Part shown: piece by piece, positions 1-17,300 of the stretch
How the letters are laid out: each line of letters begins with the position of its first letter
Numbering within the stretch: the first letter of the stretch is position 1
From: Lottia gigantea
Taxonomy: Eukaryota > Mollusca > Gastropoda > Lottiidae
Length of the DNA: 64,000 nt
Direction of reading: 5' to 3'
Assembly (NCBI RefSeq): GCF_000327385.1
Contig: NW_008709110.1
Span: forward strand, 2,338,830 to 2,402,829
Notes under the pieces: generated by a model
Database searches by the model: none
Seen by the model: only the letters and a program-made list of their open reading frames with translations
Told to the model about the DNA's origin: nothing
Translations under genes and position numbers: made by a program

Positions 1-4823
<4,823 letters not shown>

Positions 4824-5805
4824 CAGTCATAGAATGTTTTAGAAAAACAAAATATAGATACATGTATATAAATATGAACACTTATAAATGTATGAATCAC
4901 TATATAAAGAAAATAACGTATAAGAACGTCATATATAAGAAGAAAATACGGATTGGGACGGAATCTTCTTCTAAAATGGCATAAATGTCTGCTCTGTACC
5001 TATAATTGAAGAATTTTCCACACCAGAAAAAATGGACGAATAAGTATTTATCAAATATTTAAAAAACATTAAAGACTTATTTGTCGAAAGATATTCTAAG
5101 GACCAACTAAATGTGTGGAAGATCACTAAGAATGTTCATCAATGTTTATGGTAATCTATATCAATTGTGTTAAGGAGTGTGGGAACCATCAATATAATGA
5201 AAGGAACATGAATGCCATCAATAAACGCCTGCTTTATACAGTGTTAAAGGCAACCCTGTGATATCCAAAGTGATATTTCTCTGACGGGCTCATTCGCAGA
5301 TGTTTCTCAGAATATGCCTAGACTTTTCATGCAAATCGTTAAACTGAAAATGTCCATGTTACTGAGGACAGTTGTTTATAAATTTCTACTCTAAAGAAAC
5401 CAGTTATTCTGGAAAAAGCATTGTTGGATTTTTCAGATTAGCACGATCAATTTAAAACGTCAAGTAACGCGACAATAAGACAAACTGGACATGTAATTTG
5501 CCTACAGTGTTTTATTCACAACATATCTGAAGTCTGAATTCTAGGATTATTAGCTCAGAAAATGTTAATTCAAACTTTATACTTAATCAAAAATATTCTT
5601 TACTACAGGATCATTTTGTAGGGCTTAGTTAAATATGAGTTTCATGTTTTAGTTGAGTCTTTTAGATAAACTTTTCAAGCTCATGGATTTAAAGTGCCTT
5701 TTTCAAACTGTTATATGATGTGCCATTTGATGTTCAGTATTTCTTTATGTTCTGGTAACTATTATGTAGATATTTGTAGAAATAATAAATTAATTTTAGA
5801 TTCAA
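4824..5805 (+). other. probable 3' UTR of the Prrx gene
   Basis: AT-rich non-coding sequence follows the stop codon. AATAAA at 5784-5789 is the first clear poly(A) signal in a plausible place, giving a 3' UTR of about 980 nt. This is inferred; there is no transcript evidence. Confidence 0.5.
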
Positions 5806-7935
5806 GTTTTATCTCTTGAGCGTAATCACTCCCTCCGATACTTCTATTTCCTTTGTTCCTTGGCAAGAAAAGCGGAATAAAGATCTGACATTGTTCGATG
5901 AGGGGTTTGCAGAAACCAAGGGGTGCAGTCCATAAAGATGTCTGAAAGACTTACATACAGCAGTCCTTTCGAAATTGTGATCTCTGATATTCTCTACGAG
6001 TAGCCCATATTTTGAAATTGGTAACACAGGTTGGTAACAAGGAATTTATGATATTATAACAAACACTACCTCACACTGCTACTGATATTTAGTTTAAAAT
6101 GTTTTATTTTATGATCCACAAAAGGAACAAATCTTTAAACTTACCAACGATTGTGGTTAAATGGATTGATCTTCAAATAAATGCAATATTGACTGATAGT
6201 TGAGCCAATCGTCAGTGTATGTTTTCTTTAACCTTTTTTTTTAGAACAGATGTGGTCTAGTTGTCAACAACCCCACTGTACCTACAATGTACCGGGTTTT
6301 ACTTCAACCTCTATGTTGCTAATATTATCAATGGATACGTGTCTTTGATTTGAAATTGGTTCCTTGAAATGTTGACTATTCTGTTTATCGAAATATGAAT
6401 GCAACGCTTCATTGTCCAAACCAAATATTTTACTTCAAGTCCTTTTGATGCTCAAAGATTTTCTTCGTATTTTCAGCCAATAAAACAATAAAATTAACAA
6501 AAGAAATATTATTATATCATATTCTGTAACAAGATTCCTACAGAATATCTTTTTCAAATTTCTAATCCATAATATAGACTTAATATTCAAAATCAAATTT
6601 GCTTTGAAAGGATGGATGACTCTAGTTATTGGTTTCTAGTCTTGAATATCAAGAAAATGTAGGCATTTTTATCTACATTTAATAGGTTTGTAATCAGATG
6701 GCTGAAGAATAATTGGTTTTTCCCTGTCCATATGGTAGATGCATGCATGTCAGCTGCATGAGCTTTAAGCTTCGCCCGTGAACTGGATTTTCTGATGTCC
6801 CCTGTTCTGTTCCTGAAGACAGTAAGTATAGACGATCAGCTTCATGAGTCGAACTTTAAAAGGCCTTGCTGAATTGGTTTTTCATGGGTCAACTAAGTGA
6901 CCGATTGGTTGAGCAATCCTGTAGTTACTTATTGGCTCGTGATAGGCGTCCATGGTGCGTGTATTGAGTAAATCCCTTGGTGGTCGGTCTATACATGTCA
7001 AACATGGCTATGAATTGGTATTAGGGTGTGAGAGCCGGCTCCGAGGTGGACTCTCGCAAAGACTGGCACACGCATCCGAATTTTTCTTACCTTGAGTAGG
7101 AATCGAACCCACGGCACCTAATCGCCCAGCAGTTGACAATCAAACTCGCTATCGACTGGGATATTCCACTATAGGTCATTCATCATCTGACAATTATGCT
7201 TGTTCTGATGTAGCTATCCTTTGCACTTCCTGTTTGATTTAGATTTGTGTAAAGTTTCCTTTAGAGTTTAGGATTAATATTCATAATAGGTTTGCGGAAA
7301 TTATTTCCTTTGGTTTCTGAGTACGGATTGTATTGAAACTTGGTATGGCTAGGGCTAACTTTATAATCGTTCGAGATTCGAGTTAAAGAGGGTATAAGTA
7401 ATACCTACATCGTTGATGTATGAATAATTATCAGACGATGCCTTACCGAACACTAATTAATAGCTACGACTACCACCTTGTCTAACATTTATTGACCCAA
7501 CACTCGGGCATTTACTCAATCCTGGCACAACGAACTGTTCGTGTTGACTCAACACCTAACACGCATCAACAGGACATTCCATACTTAAATTACATGTCTG
7601 TTCGGATCAGCCTTGGTTCGGTATTCTTTGACGTGTGTCTAGACGTGTGTGACTTTAGATACATGGAAAGCTTGTAAGACTGAGATGATAATATGTGGTA
7701 TTGCTGTATTTGTGTGTGCTTAAGTTTTCCTTTGACTGTTGCAGTCACGATACGTGGACTAGAGCTCTCAAGACTTGATGGGTTTTTGCTGATGCTTCAC
7801 TACTAATGATGTGTTTATGTATAAGGTACTCGTTTCAGGTATACTCTCACGGAGCACAGAAAATTGATAGAGTCACAATCGCACATTGTGCTTTAGTCAA
7901 GGGAAGCTGTTTAGAGCTCTCATGACTTAATGTGT
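5806..7935. other. intergenic DNA, no gene seen
   Basis: Apart from the SINE-like stretch at about 6900-7170, I see no coding or RNA feature. Open frames here (5809-6027, 7492-7677) have no recognisable product. Confidence 0.5.
6900..7170 (-). repeat. tRNA-derived SINE-like element
   Basis: Read on the minus strand from about 7170, the sequence has a tRNA-like head. A perfect RNA polymerase III B box, GGTTCGATTCC, lies at complement 7099-7109, about 45 nt after an A-box-like TAGCGAGTTTGAT. A non-tRNA body follows toward 6900. The head does not fold into a clean cloverleaf, so it is not called a tRNA gene. The left border is a guess. Confidence 0.55.
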
Positions 7936-8650
7936 TTCCAATGATTACAATATGCATCAACCCTTTCCAATGATTGTAATATATGGATCAACCCTGTCCA
8001 ATGATTGCAATATGGATCAGCCCTTTCCAATGATTGCAATATGGATCAACCCTTTCCCATGATTGCAATATGGATCAACCCTGTCCAATGATTGCAATAT
8101 GAATCAGCCCTTTCCAATGATTGCAATATGGATCAACCCTTTCCCATGATTGCAATATGGATCAACCCTTTCTAATGATTGCAATATGGATCAACCCTTT
8201 CTAATGATTGCAATATGGATCAACCCTTTCTAATGATTGCAATATGGATCAACCCTTTCCCATGGTTGCAATATGGATCAACCCTTTCCCATGGTTGCAA
8301 TATGGATCAACCCTTTCTAATGATTGCAATATGGATCAACCCTTTCTAATGATTGCAATATGGATCAACCCTTTCTAATGATTGCAATATGGATCAACCC
8401 TTTCTAATGATTGCAATATGGATCAACCCTTTCTAATGATTGCAATATGGATCAACCCTTTCTAATGATTGCAATATGGATCAACCCTTTCCCATGGTTG
8501 CAATATGGATCAACCCTTTCTAATGATTGCAATATGGATCAACCCTTTCCCATGATTGCAATATGGATCAACCCTTTCCCATGGTTGCAATATGGATCAA
8601 CCCTTTCTAATGATTGCAATATGGATCAACCCTTTCCAATGATTGCAATA
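7936..8650. repeat. 29-bp tandem repeat (minisatellite), about 25 copies
   Basis: The unit is CTAATGATTGCAATATGGAT plus CAACCCTTT (29 bp). It is repeated head to tail about 25 times with few changes; variants are mainly CTAATGATTG, CCAATGATTG, CCATGGTTG and CCATGATTG. Because 29 is not a multiple of 3, an open frame inside it repeats only every 29 codons, which explains the artificial frame at 8411-8677. Not a CRISPR: there are no spacers. Confidence 0.97.
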
Positions 8651-9565
8651 CATGTCTGGTGTAATTGGTTATTATAAATACTATAATACCCCACTTTTAT
8701 CATCTTGAAAGGCACACAGCAATTGAAGGCATTTTAGATTATGCTGTGTTACTCCATACATTGCACAGGCTTTGACAACCATGAGGTAGTCGGGCGGCAA
8801 ATTGCAACTCTTTAATCTAGTCCAAATGATAGGCCCTTTTTTGGTTATCTTGCAAGAAACATGTACTAAGAGTCATGTTTTATCTAGGTCAGTTTGGGAA
8901 GTCGCCCAAATCTTTAATGCCCGATCATTCCGCAATTGGTACCAAGTACGTTTGACCAAACTGCCTTTGCCTCTCGGTCTATACTAAACATTAGTCTACT
9001 GTTTTGAGTAAATATTTTTTAAAAAGCTATAAATAATAAAACAAGCCATTACACAGATAAATCTAAAATGAATGAAATCAGTTGTTTAGCATGGTCATAA
9101 ACAGTTAAAGAATTTGTAAATTTTTATATAAAATAGCATCCTTCCATTAGACCAAATGTTGTTTGAACATCCAATTATTTTTCATGTCTAACTGCTCATG
9201 ACCACCTATAAATGCTTGTATTACTATATTATTCAACACTGCGAACAGAAACCTATTACTTCAAGACCAGAATCTTCAAAAGTGGGATGGATTACAATGT
9301 TTCAAATTTGTAATTTTGGTTATTTCAACACATTAGGGGGAAATTATAGGGTAGAATGTCAAATGAAACTGAATCTATGCATATTAGAAAAGAAAAAAGT
9401 TAGTTGTATAAATATAAAAGTAATGAACTGAGCCCCATGCGAACACTAAATTATGACAAAACACGTTAATATAAACAAAAAAGAAAACAAATAACAGCGG
9501 ACAAAACAACAAGTCTAATGCATGATGCGTGAGATATTAGAGGGACAAAATTAAAGGCATGGACC
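8651..9565. other. intergenic DNA downstream of the chitin-binding gene
   Basis: This probably includes the 3' UTR of the minus-strand chitin-binding gene (stop at 9566). No clear AATAAA on the minus strand was found close by. The open frames at 8802-8987 and 9198-9431 show no recognisable protein. Confidence 0.4.
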
Positions 9566-11222
9566 TTAATGCAAATTTTCATAAGGGAGGAGTGGTTTGT
9601 TACACATATCTTGTCCACCTACGATACAAGTGCCGTTAATCTCGCTGAATATTTGACCTTGGTTACAGTTTCTTGTACCTCTATAGTTACCATGATCACA
9701 GACGAAATACATGTTGCAGAACTGAGGATGAGAGACAAAGTAAGCAAACTCTTCAAATCCTGGTGGAATCTGTGTACAAGCCTGGTCTCCTTCAAACTCT
9801 AAATGGATAAAAAAAACATAAAATAATATGAAGGTTAAGAATGGTCAATGGATACGCCAACTAAGCAGAAAAGTCCATTTTCAGTTAGAAAGAGTAAGCA
9901 AACAGCCCTAAAAAAACTTCACAACTGTTTATATAATATAATACTTACTTGGTTGAACTTCACAATTCACTGCGGTAGCCCAGTCACATGCACCCGTGTT
10001 GGGATTAAATTTCAACTGTCCATTTTCACTGCCACAAGTAAAAGTACCAAAAACATAACCCTCAAAACAACTGACAAATGAAGTACAGTTAATTCCAAAA
10101 TTTCCAGTTGGTCCTGCACATCGTGGATCCTGAGCTAGAATTAAAGAGAAAAAATGTTAGATCAACAACTCGGCCCTACCGAGACTTGATATACAGATGT
10201 GATATCGGGACTTGGTATAGGCCATCGGTGGTAACTATTGATATTATTAATATATAATGGTGTAAAACTGTTGATAATATAAAATGGTGTTAACTATTGA
10301 TATAATACAATAGAATTAAGTTCTTGATTTGATATTATAAAATTGTGTTAAACTTTTGCTTTTATCATGATGGTGATCAGTTGATGTTATATGGTGTGAT
10401 TCTCTTAATGTTATATAATGGTGTTGATAATCTCTTGATATAATACAATAATGTTCAACATAATATCATGATGGTAAACTGTTGATATATAATGGTATTA
10501 AGCTCTTGATATTATTAAATTGTGTTAAACTCTTGCTTTTATCATGATGGTAGTAAACTGTTGATGTTATATGGTGTGAAACTCGTGATGTTATATAATG
10601 GTATTAAGCTTTTGATATTACATGATGGTGTTAATCTCTTGATATTATAAAATGGTTTTAATCTCGTGCTATTATATCATGATGGTAAACTTTTGATGTT
10701 ATATGGTGTGAATCTCGTGATGTTATATAATGGTATTAAGCTTTTGATATTACATGTATATAATGGTGTTGAATTGTTGATACCATAAAATGGAGTTAAA
10801 CTCTTGATATTATAAAATACTGTTAATCCCTTGCTATTATATCATGCTGGTAAACTGTTTATATTATAATGTTGTAAAGCTTTTGATATTATATAATGTT
10901 GTTAAGCTTTTGATATTATATAATGTTGTTAAGCTTTTGATATCATATAATGGTGTTAAGCTTTTGATATCATATAATGGTGTTAATCTCTTGATATTAT
11001 AAGATGGTTTTAATCTCGTTTAATATTATATCATGATGGTAAACTTTTAATGTTATATGGTGTGAATCTCGTGATGTTATATAATGGTGATAAGCTTTTG
11101 ATATTATATAATGGGGATAAACTTTAATGTTAAAATAATACCATACCTTGTCTTCGTTCTCTTGGCGCTGACAGCACAGCCACTATAATACCAAGTACTA
11201 CACCATAAAATAAACCAGACAT
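9566..11222 (-). CDS. small secreted protein with two chitin-binding peritrophin-A domains (ChtBD2)
   Basis: Three exons close into one frame of 164 residues: 11147-11222, 9949-10134 and 9566-9798, joined through split codons G|CT (Ala) and A|AG (Lys). Exon 1 encodes a signal peptide (MSGLFYGVVLGIIVAVLSA) followed by a basic PRERRQ. Exon 2 encodes one six-cysteine domain and exon 3 another. In the second the cysteine gaps are 18, 5, 10, 12 and 7, with CNMYFVCDHG typical of the family. Such domains bind chitin in extracellular matrices, cuticle, gut lining or shell/radula matrix; which applies here is unknown. No transmembrane segment or enzyme domain is seen. Intron 1 is filled with a degenerate tandem repeat. 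The exons are short and easily missed by an ORF scan; the exact phase agreement makes the model solid. It may be a fast-evolving secreted matrix or immune protein. Confidence 0.88.
10210..11130. repeat. degenerate AT-rich tandem repeat (about 27-30 bp unit) in intron 1 of the chitin-binding gene
   Basis: Units resemble TTGATATTATATAATGGTGT followed by TAAGCTC or TAAACTC. They are repeated some 25-30 times with many substitutions and length changes, and fill nearly the whole intron 10135-11146. Confidence 0.85.
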
Positions 11223-11488
11223 TTTAACTGCCTACAACATAAAATCAAACTGAAACAGTAAAGCCCAAAAAGTTGACTTTGAGTAAAATCTCTTTCTAGA
11301 CTACAAGGATTGGCCTCAAATGCATTACCGACTTTCCACAGCTTTACTACCAGGCCGAGAATGTTTACTTTTACTTCTGAAAAATCATCTGGCAATGTCA
11401 TTTATAGAGGCAATATGACACGTATTGACTTGCTTCCAACCCCTCCTTAAATGGTTTGTATCCCTTATTGTATCCCCAATTCATTTTT

Positions 11489-12130
11489 ATACGCCCACAA
11501 TATATTTTGGGTGTATACTATAATCCCCCTAGCCGTCCGTCGGAAGATGATCCATATTGATTTTCTTGATAATCTGATAACTTTTCACCAAAATATCGTG
11601 TCCGACTTCACTCTATTATTTATATGAGCAACTCGTGCTCACTCTACAGGCAACAATTCATTATGGATTCTTTCGATTTTTATTTTGTGGGTCAATGTCA
11701 TTAGGAGGATGATTCCTATAGATTTTCGTGATGATCTGATAATTTTTCACCGAAATATCGTGTCCGACTTAACGTTTTCACTCTATTAGCTTTATAGTGC
11801 AACTCGTGCTCACTCTACAGGCTACAATTTTTTACAGATTCTTTCGATTTTTATTTTATGGGTCATTATGAAGATAATCCCTATAGATTTTTTCACCAAA
11901 ATGTCGTTTTCAACATAGTGTATTCGCACTTTTAGCCATATAGTGCAACTTTTGCTCACTCTTCAAGCAACAATTCTTTATGGATTCTTAGGATTTTATA
12001 TATGCCCACGCGTAGTATGGAAGCCTATTGTCATCCGTCTGTTCATAATTGGCTCATGTTCACTGTACAGGCTACAACTGATTTGTACTCAAAGCTGCTG
12101 GTGGGCGTATGCCACTTGCTTCGCGAGGCT
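11489..12130. repeat. foldback-type repeat element with three internal ~165-bp tandem units
   Basis: The left end TATACGCCCAC...GGGTGTATA (11489-11517) forms a hairpin. The right end has GTGGGCGTATGCCAC at 12101-12115, an inverted match to the left end. Between them are three units of about 165 bp, each running from 'GATGATCC/TTCC..TAGATTTT' through 'TTTTTCACC.AAAT.TCGT' to 'CTCACTCTACAGGC.ACAATT'. They start near 11545, 11708 and 11873. A related piece lies at about 13005-13250. No coding capacity is seen. This is probably a non-autonomous transposable element of a family common in molluscs; the class is unknown. Confidence 0.6.
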
Positions 12131-12189
12131 ATCTTTATAAATTTAAAGATAATACTAATACATTATTATGAAGATATGCATTAGAGTGA

Positions 12190-13000
12190 ACCAATTGTAT
12201 TTTCAAAGATTTTCTTGAGGGAGAACCCCTCAGCCACTGATTTCTAGCAAATAATTACTCATGTAGACAAACTGATTTTCATGGAGGGTATTCCAGAATT
12301 ATCAGTGGTAAGAACTAGGGTTTAAAATTTTAATTTTTTCACTTAAAATTCTGTTCGAGCAGACTGATAAAAAAAGTTGTTATTATTATTCTTTCTGTCA
12401 AAATGTATATTTCTGGCTCTCGCAATAATATTTGCTGACAATAAATATATTCCATGGATGTGATATAAATACATAAATAAATACAATGTTTACATGTAGA
12501 AAGACAAGAACACATTACCTGTCAAAGTATGTTCAATATCCAAATATACTATGATGAACAATTTCAAAAATTACCTTTTATATCGCCTTGTCATACCAGC
12601 TACTACCATGACCGTGGTGATCACACTAAATATTCAGAATATCTTCACGCAGTTTTGGATCGACGTAAAAACGTTTATAAATACCATTTGCAAGGTTTCA
12701 TAAAGGTTATGTTAAAAGTCACATAGAGACATTTGGAAGTTAAAACCATAACAGTAGCATCCTAATACCCTTCATATCATGTTAATCCCTTTCAACTTTT
12801 TTTCCCCACTCCTTTATAACTTTAATTAAGCTTTTCCCAGGGCATTTTCACACCGACAAAATAATATAATATGTACCCCAGAACATTGTATTATCATAGG
12901 AATCATTAATATAGATCACGATATTAAGATCACGAACAATCCAATGCTCCAGACATTTTCACATCAACTTTGTTTTTGGTATGGTTTTTGATGTTAAAAA
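12190..13000. other. intergenic DNA, nothing recognised
   Basis: AT-rich sequence with no supported gene. The frame 12529-12726 has no recognisable product. Confidence 0.4.
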
Positions 13001-13004
13001 TTAA

Positions 13005-13250
13005 AGGCGTATATTATCCGTAGGACTATCCGTCAATTCATCCGTTTGTACACAATTATCTCGTGCTTACCCTAAAGGCAACACATTTTGTGTGTTTGTG
13101 CAAGAATGTTGCATATCGATTTTTGTGATGATTAGACAATTTATCACCGATTTTCAGATTTGCACTCATTCATATTGGATAGGTGCCATTTCGCGCTCAT
13201 ATAACATACAGTTATTGTTGGATTGTTTTAATGTTTGATTTTATTTTCAC
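13005..13250. repeat. diverged fragment of the 11489-12130 repeat family
   Basis: The same words appear in the same order as in the upstream element: GGCGTAT, TCCGT clusters, CTCGTGCT, AAGGCAACA, GATTTTTGTGATGAT and TTATCACCGAT. It is a single diverged unit rather than three. Confidence 0.5.
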
Positions 13251-13329
13251 TTGAATGCAGGAATGGTGCCTATTGAATATTTCCAATATTGATGAGTAGT
13301 ATTTATCAAAGTAATGGGGGAGTCTCACT

Positions 13330-13590
13330 GATTAAATCCCGATATAGGTCGAGATACTATATTCGATTTTCAACCCAGTTTACCCCCGTCAGTGATGCAG
13401 GTTGGAGGGGATGGAATGGAAAGAGCGTCTAGTCGTTCGGATGGGACAATAAACCGAGACCCCGTATGCTACGAGCTGTGCACGTTAAAGATAAAGATCC
13501 CTCGCATCTGGAAATCGAAAGAGTAGACTAATTTCCATTTTACTCATTGCACGGTGGTGTTGCCCGTCCATTTCATTTTTCATTTCATCA
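13330..13590 (+). repeat. SINE-like element, copy 1 of a family seen four times in the window
   Basis: It carries the core words GGGACAATAAACCGAGACCC, TGTGCACGTTAAAGAT, GATCCCTCGCA and TTGCCCGTCC, and ends in a TTTCATTTTTCATTTCAT tail. The same core, inverted, is at about 41920-42245. Tail-only pieces are at about 53660-53700 and 61360-61432. The copies differ by many substitutions, so this family is old. Related sequences are frequent in mollusc genomes as far as I know. Confidence 0.7.
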
Positions 13591-14318
13591 AAGTTTCAGT
13601 GGTAATTAAGAATTACCAGCATTGGAATTTGCGCAAAAACAGTTCAAATGTCAGAGGCTATGGTATGTTTACACTAAAAGTTTTTCATACTTTGCGTGTC
13701 TATCCTAGTTACTATATGTGCCTGCAGGACTAATTTCAGAGAGAATTTATAGATGGTTGGGAATTCAATAGCTATATATTTTCTTGAAAATACCTTCTGC
13801 TAATTTAACAGTTCAATTAAAAACTCCAAAACTATCATTGTGCAACCTGTCTGCTAGTTTGTTAACACAATAATTCCGTATGGTTCAGCTCAGCGAACAG
13901 TAGCCCAATACATGTGGCCTTAACCGTTCCTCAGACGTGATATACGGAGGGAATATCGGCGCGTTTATATATTATAGCCAGACATAAAATATCCTACTTA
14001 ATGGAGTTGCTCCAGTCCCCTTTAAGAATTTTCACCATTTAATATCCAAATTTTGTATAGATTTTGGTATCTATGAAACATTAATGAGTCCATTAAAGAC
14101 CAGTGAGGGACATAGGGACATTGTAGAATATCGGGCAATATATTGATTGACTCATTAATGGTTCAGTTTTGTATTAATTAATAAAAGCACTGCTTTTTTG
14201 GTCCTAAACATAGTCTTAATGGTTTGGCAGTTTTATTTAGTGAAGTATTATGGATTACCGAGGACAGTAAGATGGCAACTAGTAATAATAAATCACAAAA
14301 GAAAATTGTATATTTATT
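13591..14318. other. intergenic DNA between the repeat cluster and PELP1
   Basis: No gene is supported. The minus-strand poly(A) signal of PELP1 (AATAAA, complement 14313-14318) lies directly after its stop codon, so the PELP1 3' UTR extends a little into this stretch. Confidence 0.4.
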
Positions 14319-17300
14319 TTATTCTTTTTCATCTGGGTCAGCATCAACAAAACACATCACCATATCATCTACATCTTTACTCTTAAAGTAGACAAGACAA
14401 AATATTCCCTGTAATCATTGACGTTCAAAAACAGTTTATGGGTACTATCAATACTTGATACTTTATTTTCAATACCCACTAGTGCTCTGATGCTCTAACA
14501 GTTACTATTAATATTTGATCAAATAATAAACTGACTAACCTGTTGAGAAGTTGATATTGTTGCTGACTTTAATGAATCTTTTTTCTCTTCTGAGGACTGA
14601 GTTTTAACTGTTGTCTCAGTTTCAATAACTACAGTAGATGAGTTCAATTGAATCTCTGTAGGTAGTGACAAACTGGACTTCATATCATCAGCTGGATCTA
14701 CCTCTAGTTCTTCCAAATCTTCTTCATCATCATCATCATTATTGTCATCATTATCAGACTCTAAATTCCCTTCTATAATTGATTCCTTCACTACAGTTTC
14801 CATCATAACAACTTGTTCTTCTACTGGCCCTAATGATGTGCGTTCTATTTGAGAACGAGAGAGAGATAAACGTTTGACAGATTGCTGTTTGTCCACCTTG
14901 ATGAATGGTGTAACATCTGTTGATGATGAATCCTCAGTGTTCTGCTGAACTTGTCTATCAAAGTTAAGTGTTGATGTAGCTATATTTGGTCCCATGATAC
15001 AAGGAGCTCTTGGATGATATAAACATTCACATATAGCTGAACATTCTTTACAAAATGTGGAAACCTGAAATACATTACACATATATATATTAGTTTAAAT
15101 TGAAATGTGAAAACTTAGGATTCTCTTCAGACCTCCACAAAGTGTGTATTCATAATAAATTCGAAATTGACGAAATTCAAAATTGAAATCTGGAGTTTTC
15201 AGGTTAAGTTTAATATCAACAAGGTCACAAAATGAATATGATAACAAGATAATAGCATTCACTACTTCATTCAAAACACTTCCCATTTAAGTGATCTGAA
15301 AAACAAGCAAACAAACAATTTTTTTTACCTTTATACTCATATCTCTCTGTCCAACAGCAAATATTTTAACAGCACATTGTAATAAGGATGGTGTATTAGA
15401 ATGTGGTGACATAATACAAGATTTTAATACACCATATAATCTTTTACGACACAATACATCATGATAAGGTATTGGTAAATTATCATGAGAACACTGTATA
15501 TCTAGTATAATACTTATAACTGTTTCACCAATATCCTACAAATAACAATATTTTATACTTGTATTATGTATAGAATACCTTCCTTTTTCTTGCTATTTTC
15601 TAAATTATTGCTCAGCAAAGATTGTTATGCAAGTCTATCAACCATTCTGACCATTATTTCAGAAGGAGATGGAGGGGAGGACACAGGTTGAAATAGGTTA
15701 GTTGCCTTCATATTGTATTTTTTGACATGTTATTTTGTTTGGGGCAGTACTTAAACAATTTTTATTCCATGAATTTCATATTTTCAGAGTTGGACAACGA
15801 CATCTTGAAGTCTATCTGTGAGAATTTTGAAAGAGATCAGTCTACCAACAGTCTTCCAACAAAGATACTACCTGTTTAACTTTAGATGTTTTTTTGGAGA
15901 CACCTGATACAAGCTACTACTTAGTGAACAGCTCATAATTATGTTTTAAATAGACCCAAAATGTGCCCTAAAATTGCTTTTTGCCCAACTATACTCTACA
16001 GGACATTAAGCAAGTAAACAAAATATAATTTCATATTAAATCAATTTCACCATGGAAGAATCGAGATTTATGTACATCAAAGGATGATTCATTTTTATCT
16101 TTTGGGCTTAATAAGCTTACATTGCCTTATATATAAAAACAATAAAACTGCTCTTGTCTACATTCAGAAATACCATAACATATCTAGATTTACATAAATA
16201 TCTTTGTTCCACTATTATACAATCAACGAAAATAAAAATATGACAAGCATTGACAATCCAAGATATCTGAAGTCTTTTCTCATAGTAAGATGTCTAATAT
16301 CTTACCTTATATGATTTAGATTTTAAAGATGAACCAAAGTAAAATACAAACAACTGTAAGGCTGAAAAAAATGTCAAGATTACCTAGAAATTGATCCCTA
16401 TGTTTATAGATAAAAAAAAAATGTAAAAGATTTAAATTTAAAAATATTAGAACTGATTCCTACAAGCTGTTTTCAAAACCTTTTGAGCGATATGCAAAGT
16501 ACCACTGGAAAATAAATATGATTGTATCAATCAAAATATTTCTGAACCTACCTTTCAAACAAGTTGATGTCAGATCAGAATTAGCAGAGGTGTCTATTTT
16601 CCTATAAGATGACATGCTCTGTGTTAAATCTTGATATCCCATATTTTTTTTCTTCTTTTTAGGAGGTTCAAAACCATTATGTACACCAGTAGAAGATAGC
16701 TAAAATACAAATGAAACAAATACCTGATTATCCTTAAAAGATTTATCAATAGAAAATAATGTAAGTAGTTTTACATTCTACTGCTCCGAACCCTTATAAA
16801 TTGAGTAAAACATACATTAATGAAAATTTTTCAATGCAATATTCATAAATTAAGAACTCATTTCTAATTAAGACATCTTAGATGCTGTTGTTTTTAATTT
16901 CTGAAGATTAGATAAATTCTGATGCCTGTGCATGTGCTTCAGCGATGACCTAGTGTTGGCTTTAACCTTTAATCAACTAATGCTCAAAGAAGATAAAGGT
17001 ATCAAACATAAGTGATAATACCTTTATAACATCTATAGGTGGTGTTATATCATGAATCAACTCTCGAATTAAATCTTTCTCTTCTTCTACAATATTACAG
17101 GCTGCACCTAGTTTCTTTAACCATATACACATAGTTTGATATACTTCATTTCTTAATGTACTACAAATAATACCAATCAAAGTTTATTTTACTGACAGAT
17201 TTTCATTAATCTGTGAAGTTACAAAATGTAAGTTTAGACTAAGAGTGTAGCTAAATTCATTATAGTGTTGTATTGTGATGTTCTTTAGCTGGTCGAAATA

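Noticed and set aside
7090-7165. tRNA gene on the minus strand
   Set aside because: A good B box but no convincing cloverleaf or acceptor stem; better read as a tRNA-derived SINE head.
7936-8650. Direct repeats resembling a CRISPR array
   Set aside because: Units are contiguous with no spacers, and the genome is eukaryotic.
8411-8677. Open frame of 88 residues inside the 29-bp satellite
   Set aside because: It exists only because the repeat lacks stops in some phases; the peptide repeats every 29 residues and matches nothing.
14519-14539. PELP1 ending in VSQFII
   Set aside because: This is intron read-through; CAG|GTTAGT is a donor and the exon at 14319-14381 gives the conserved C-terminus.
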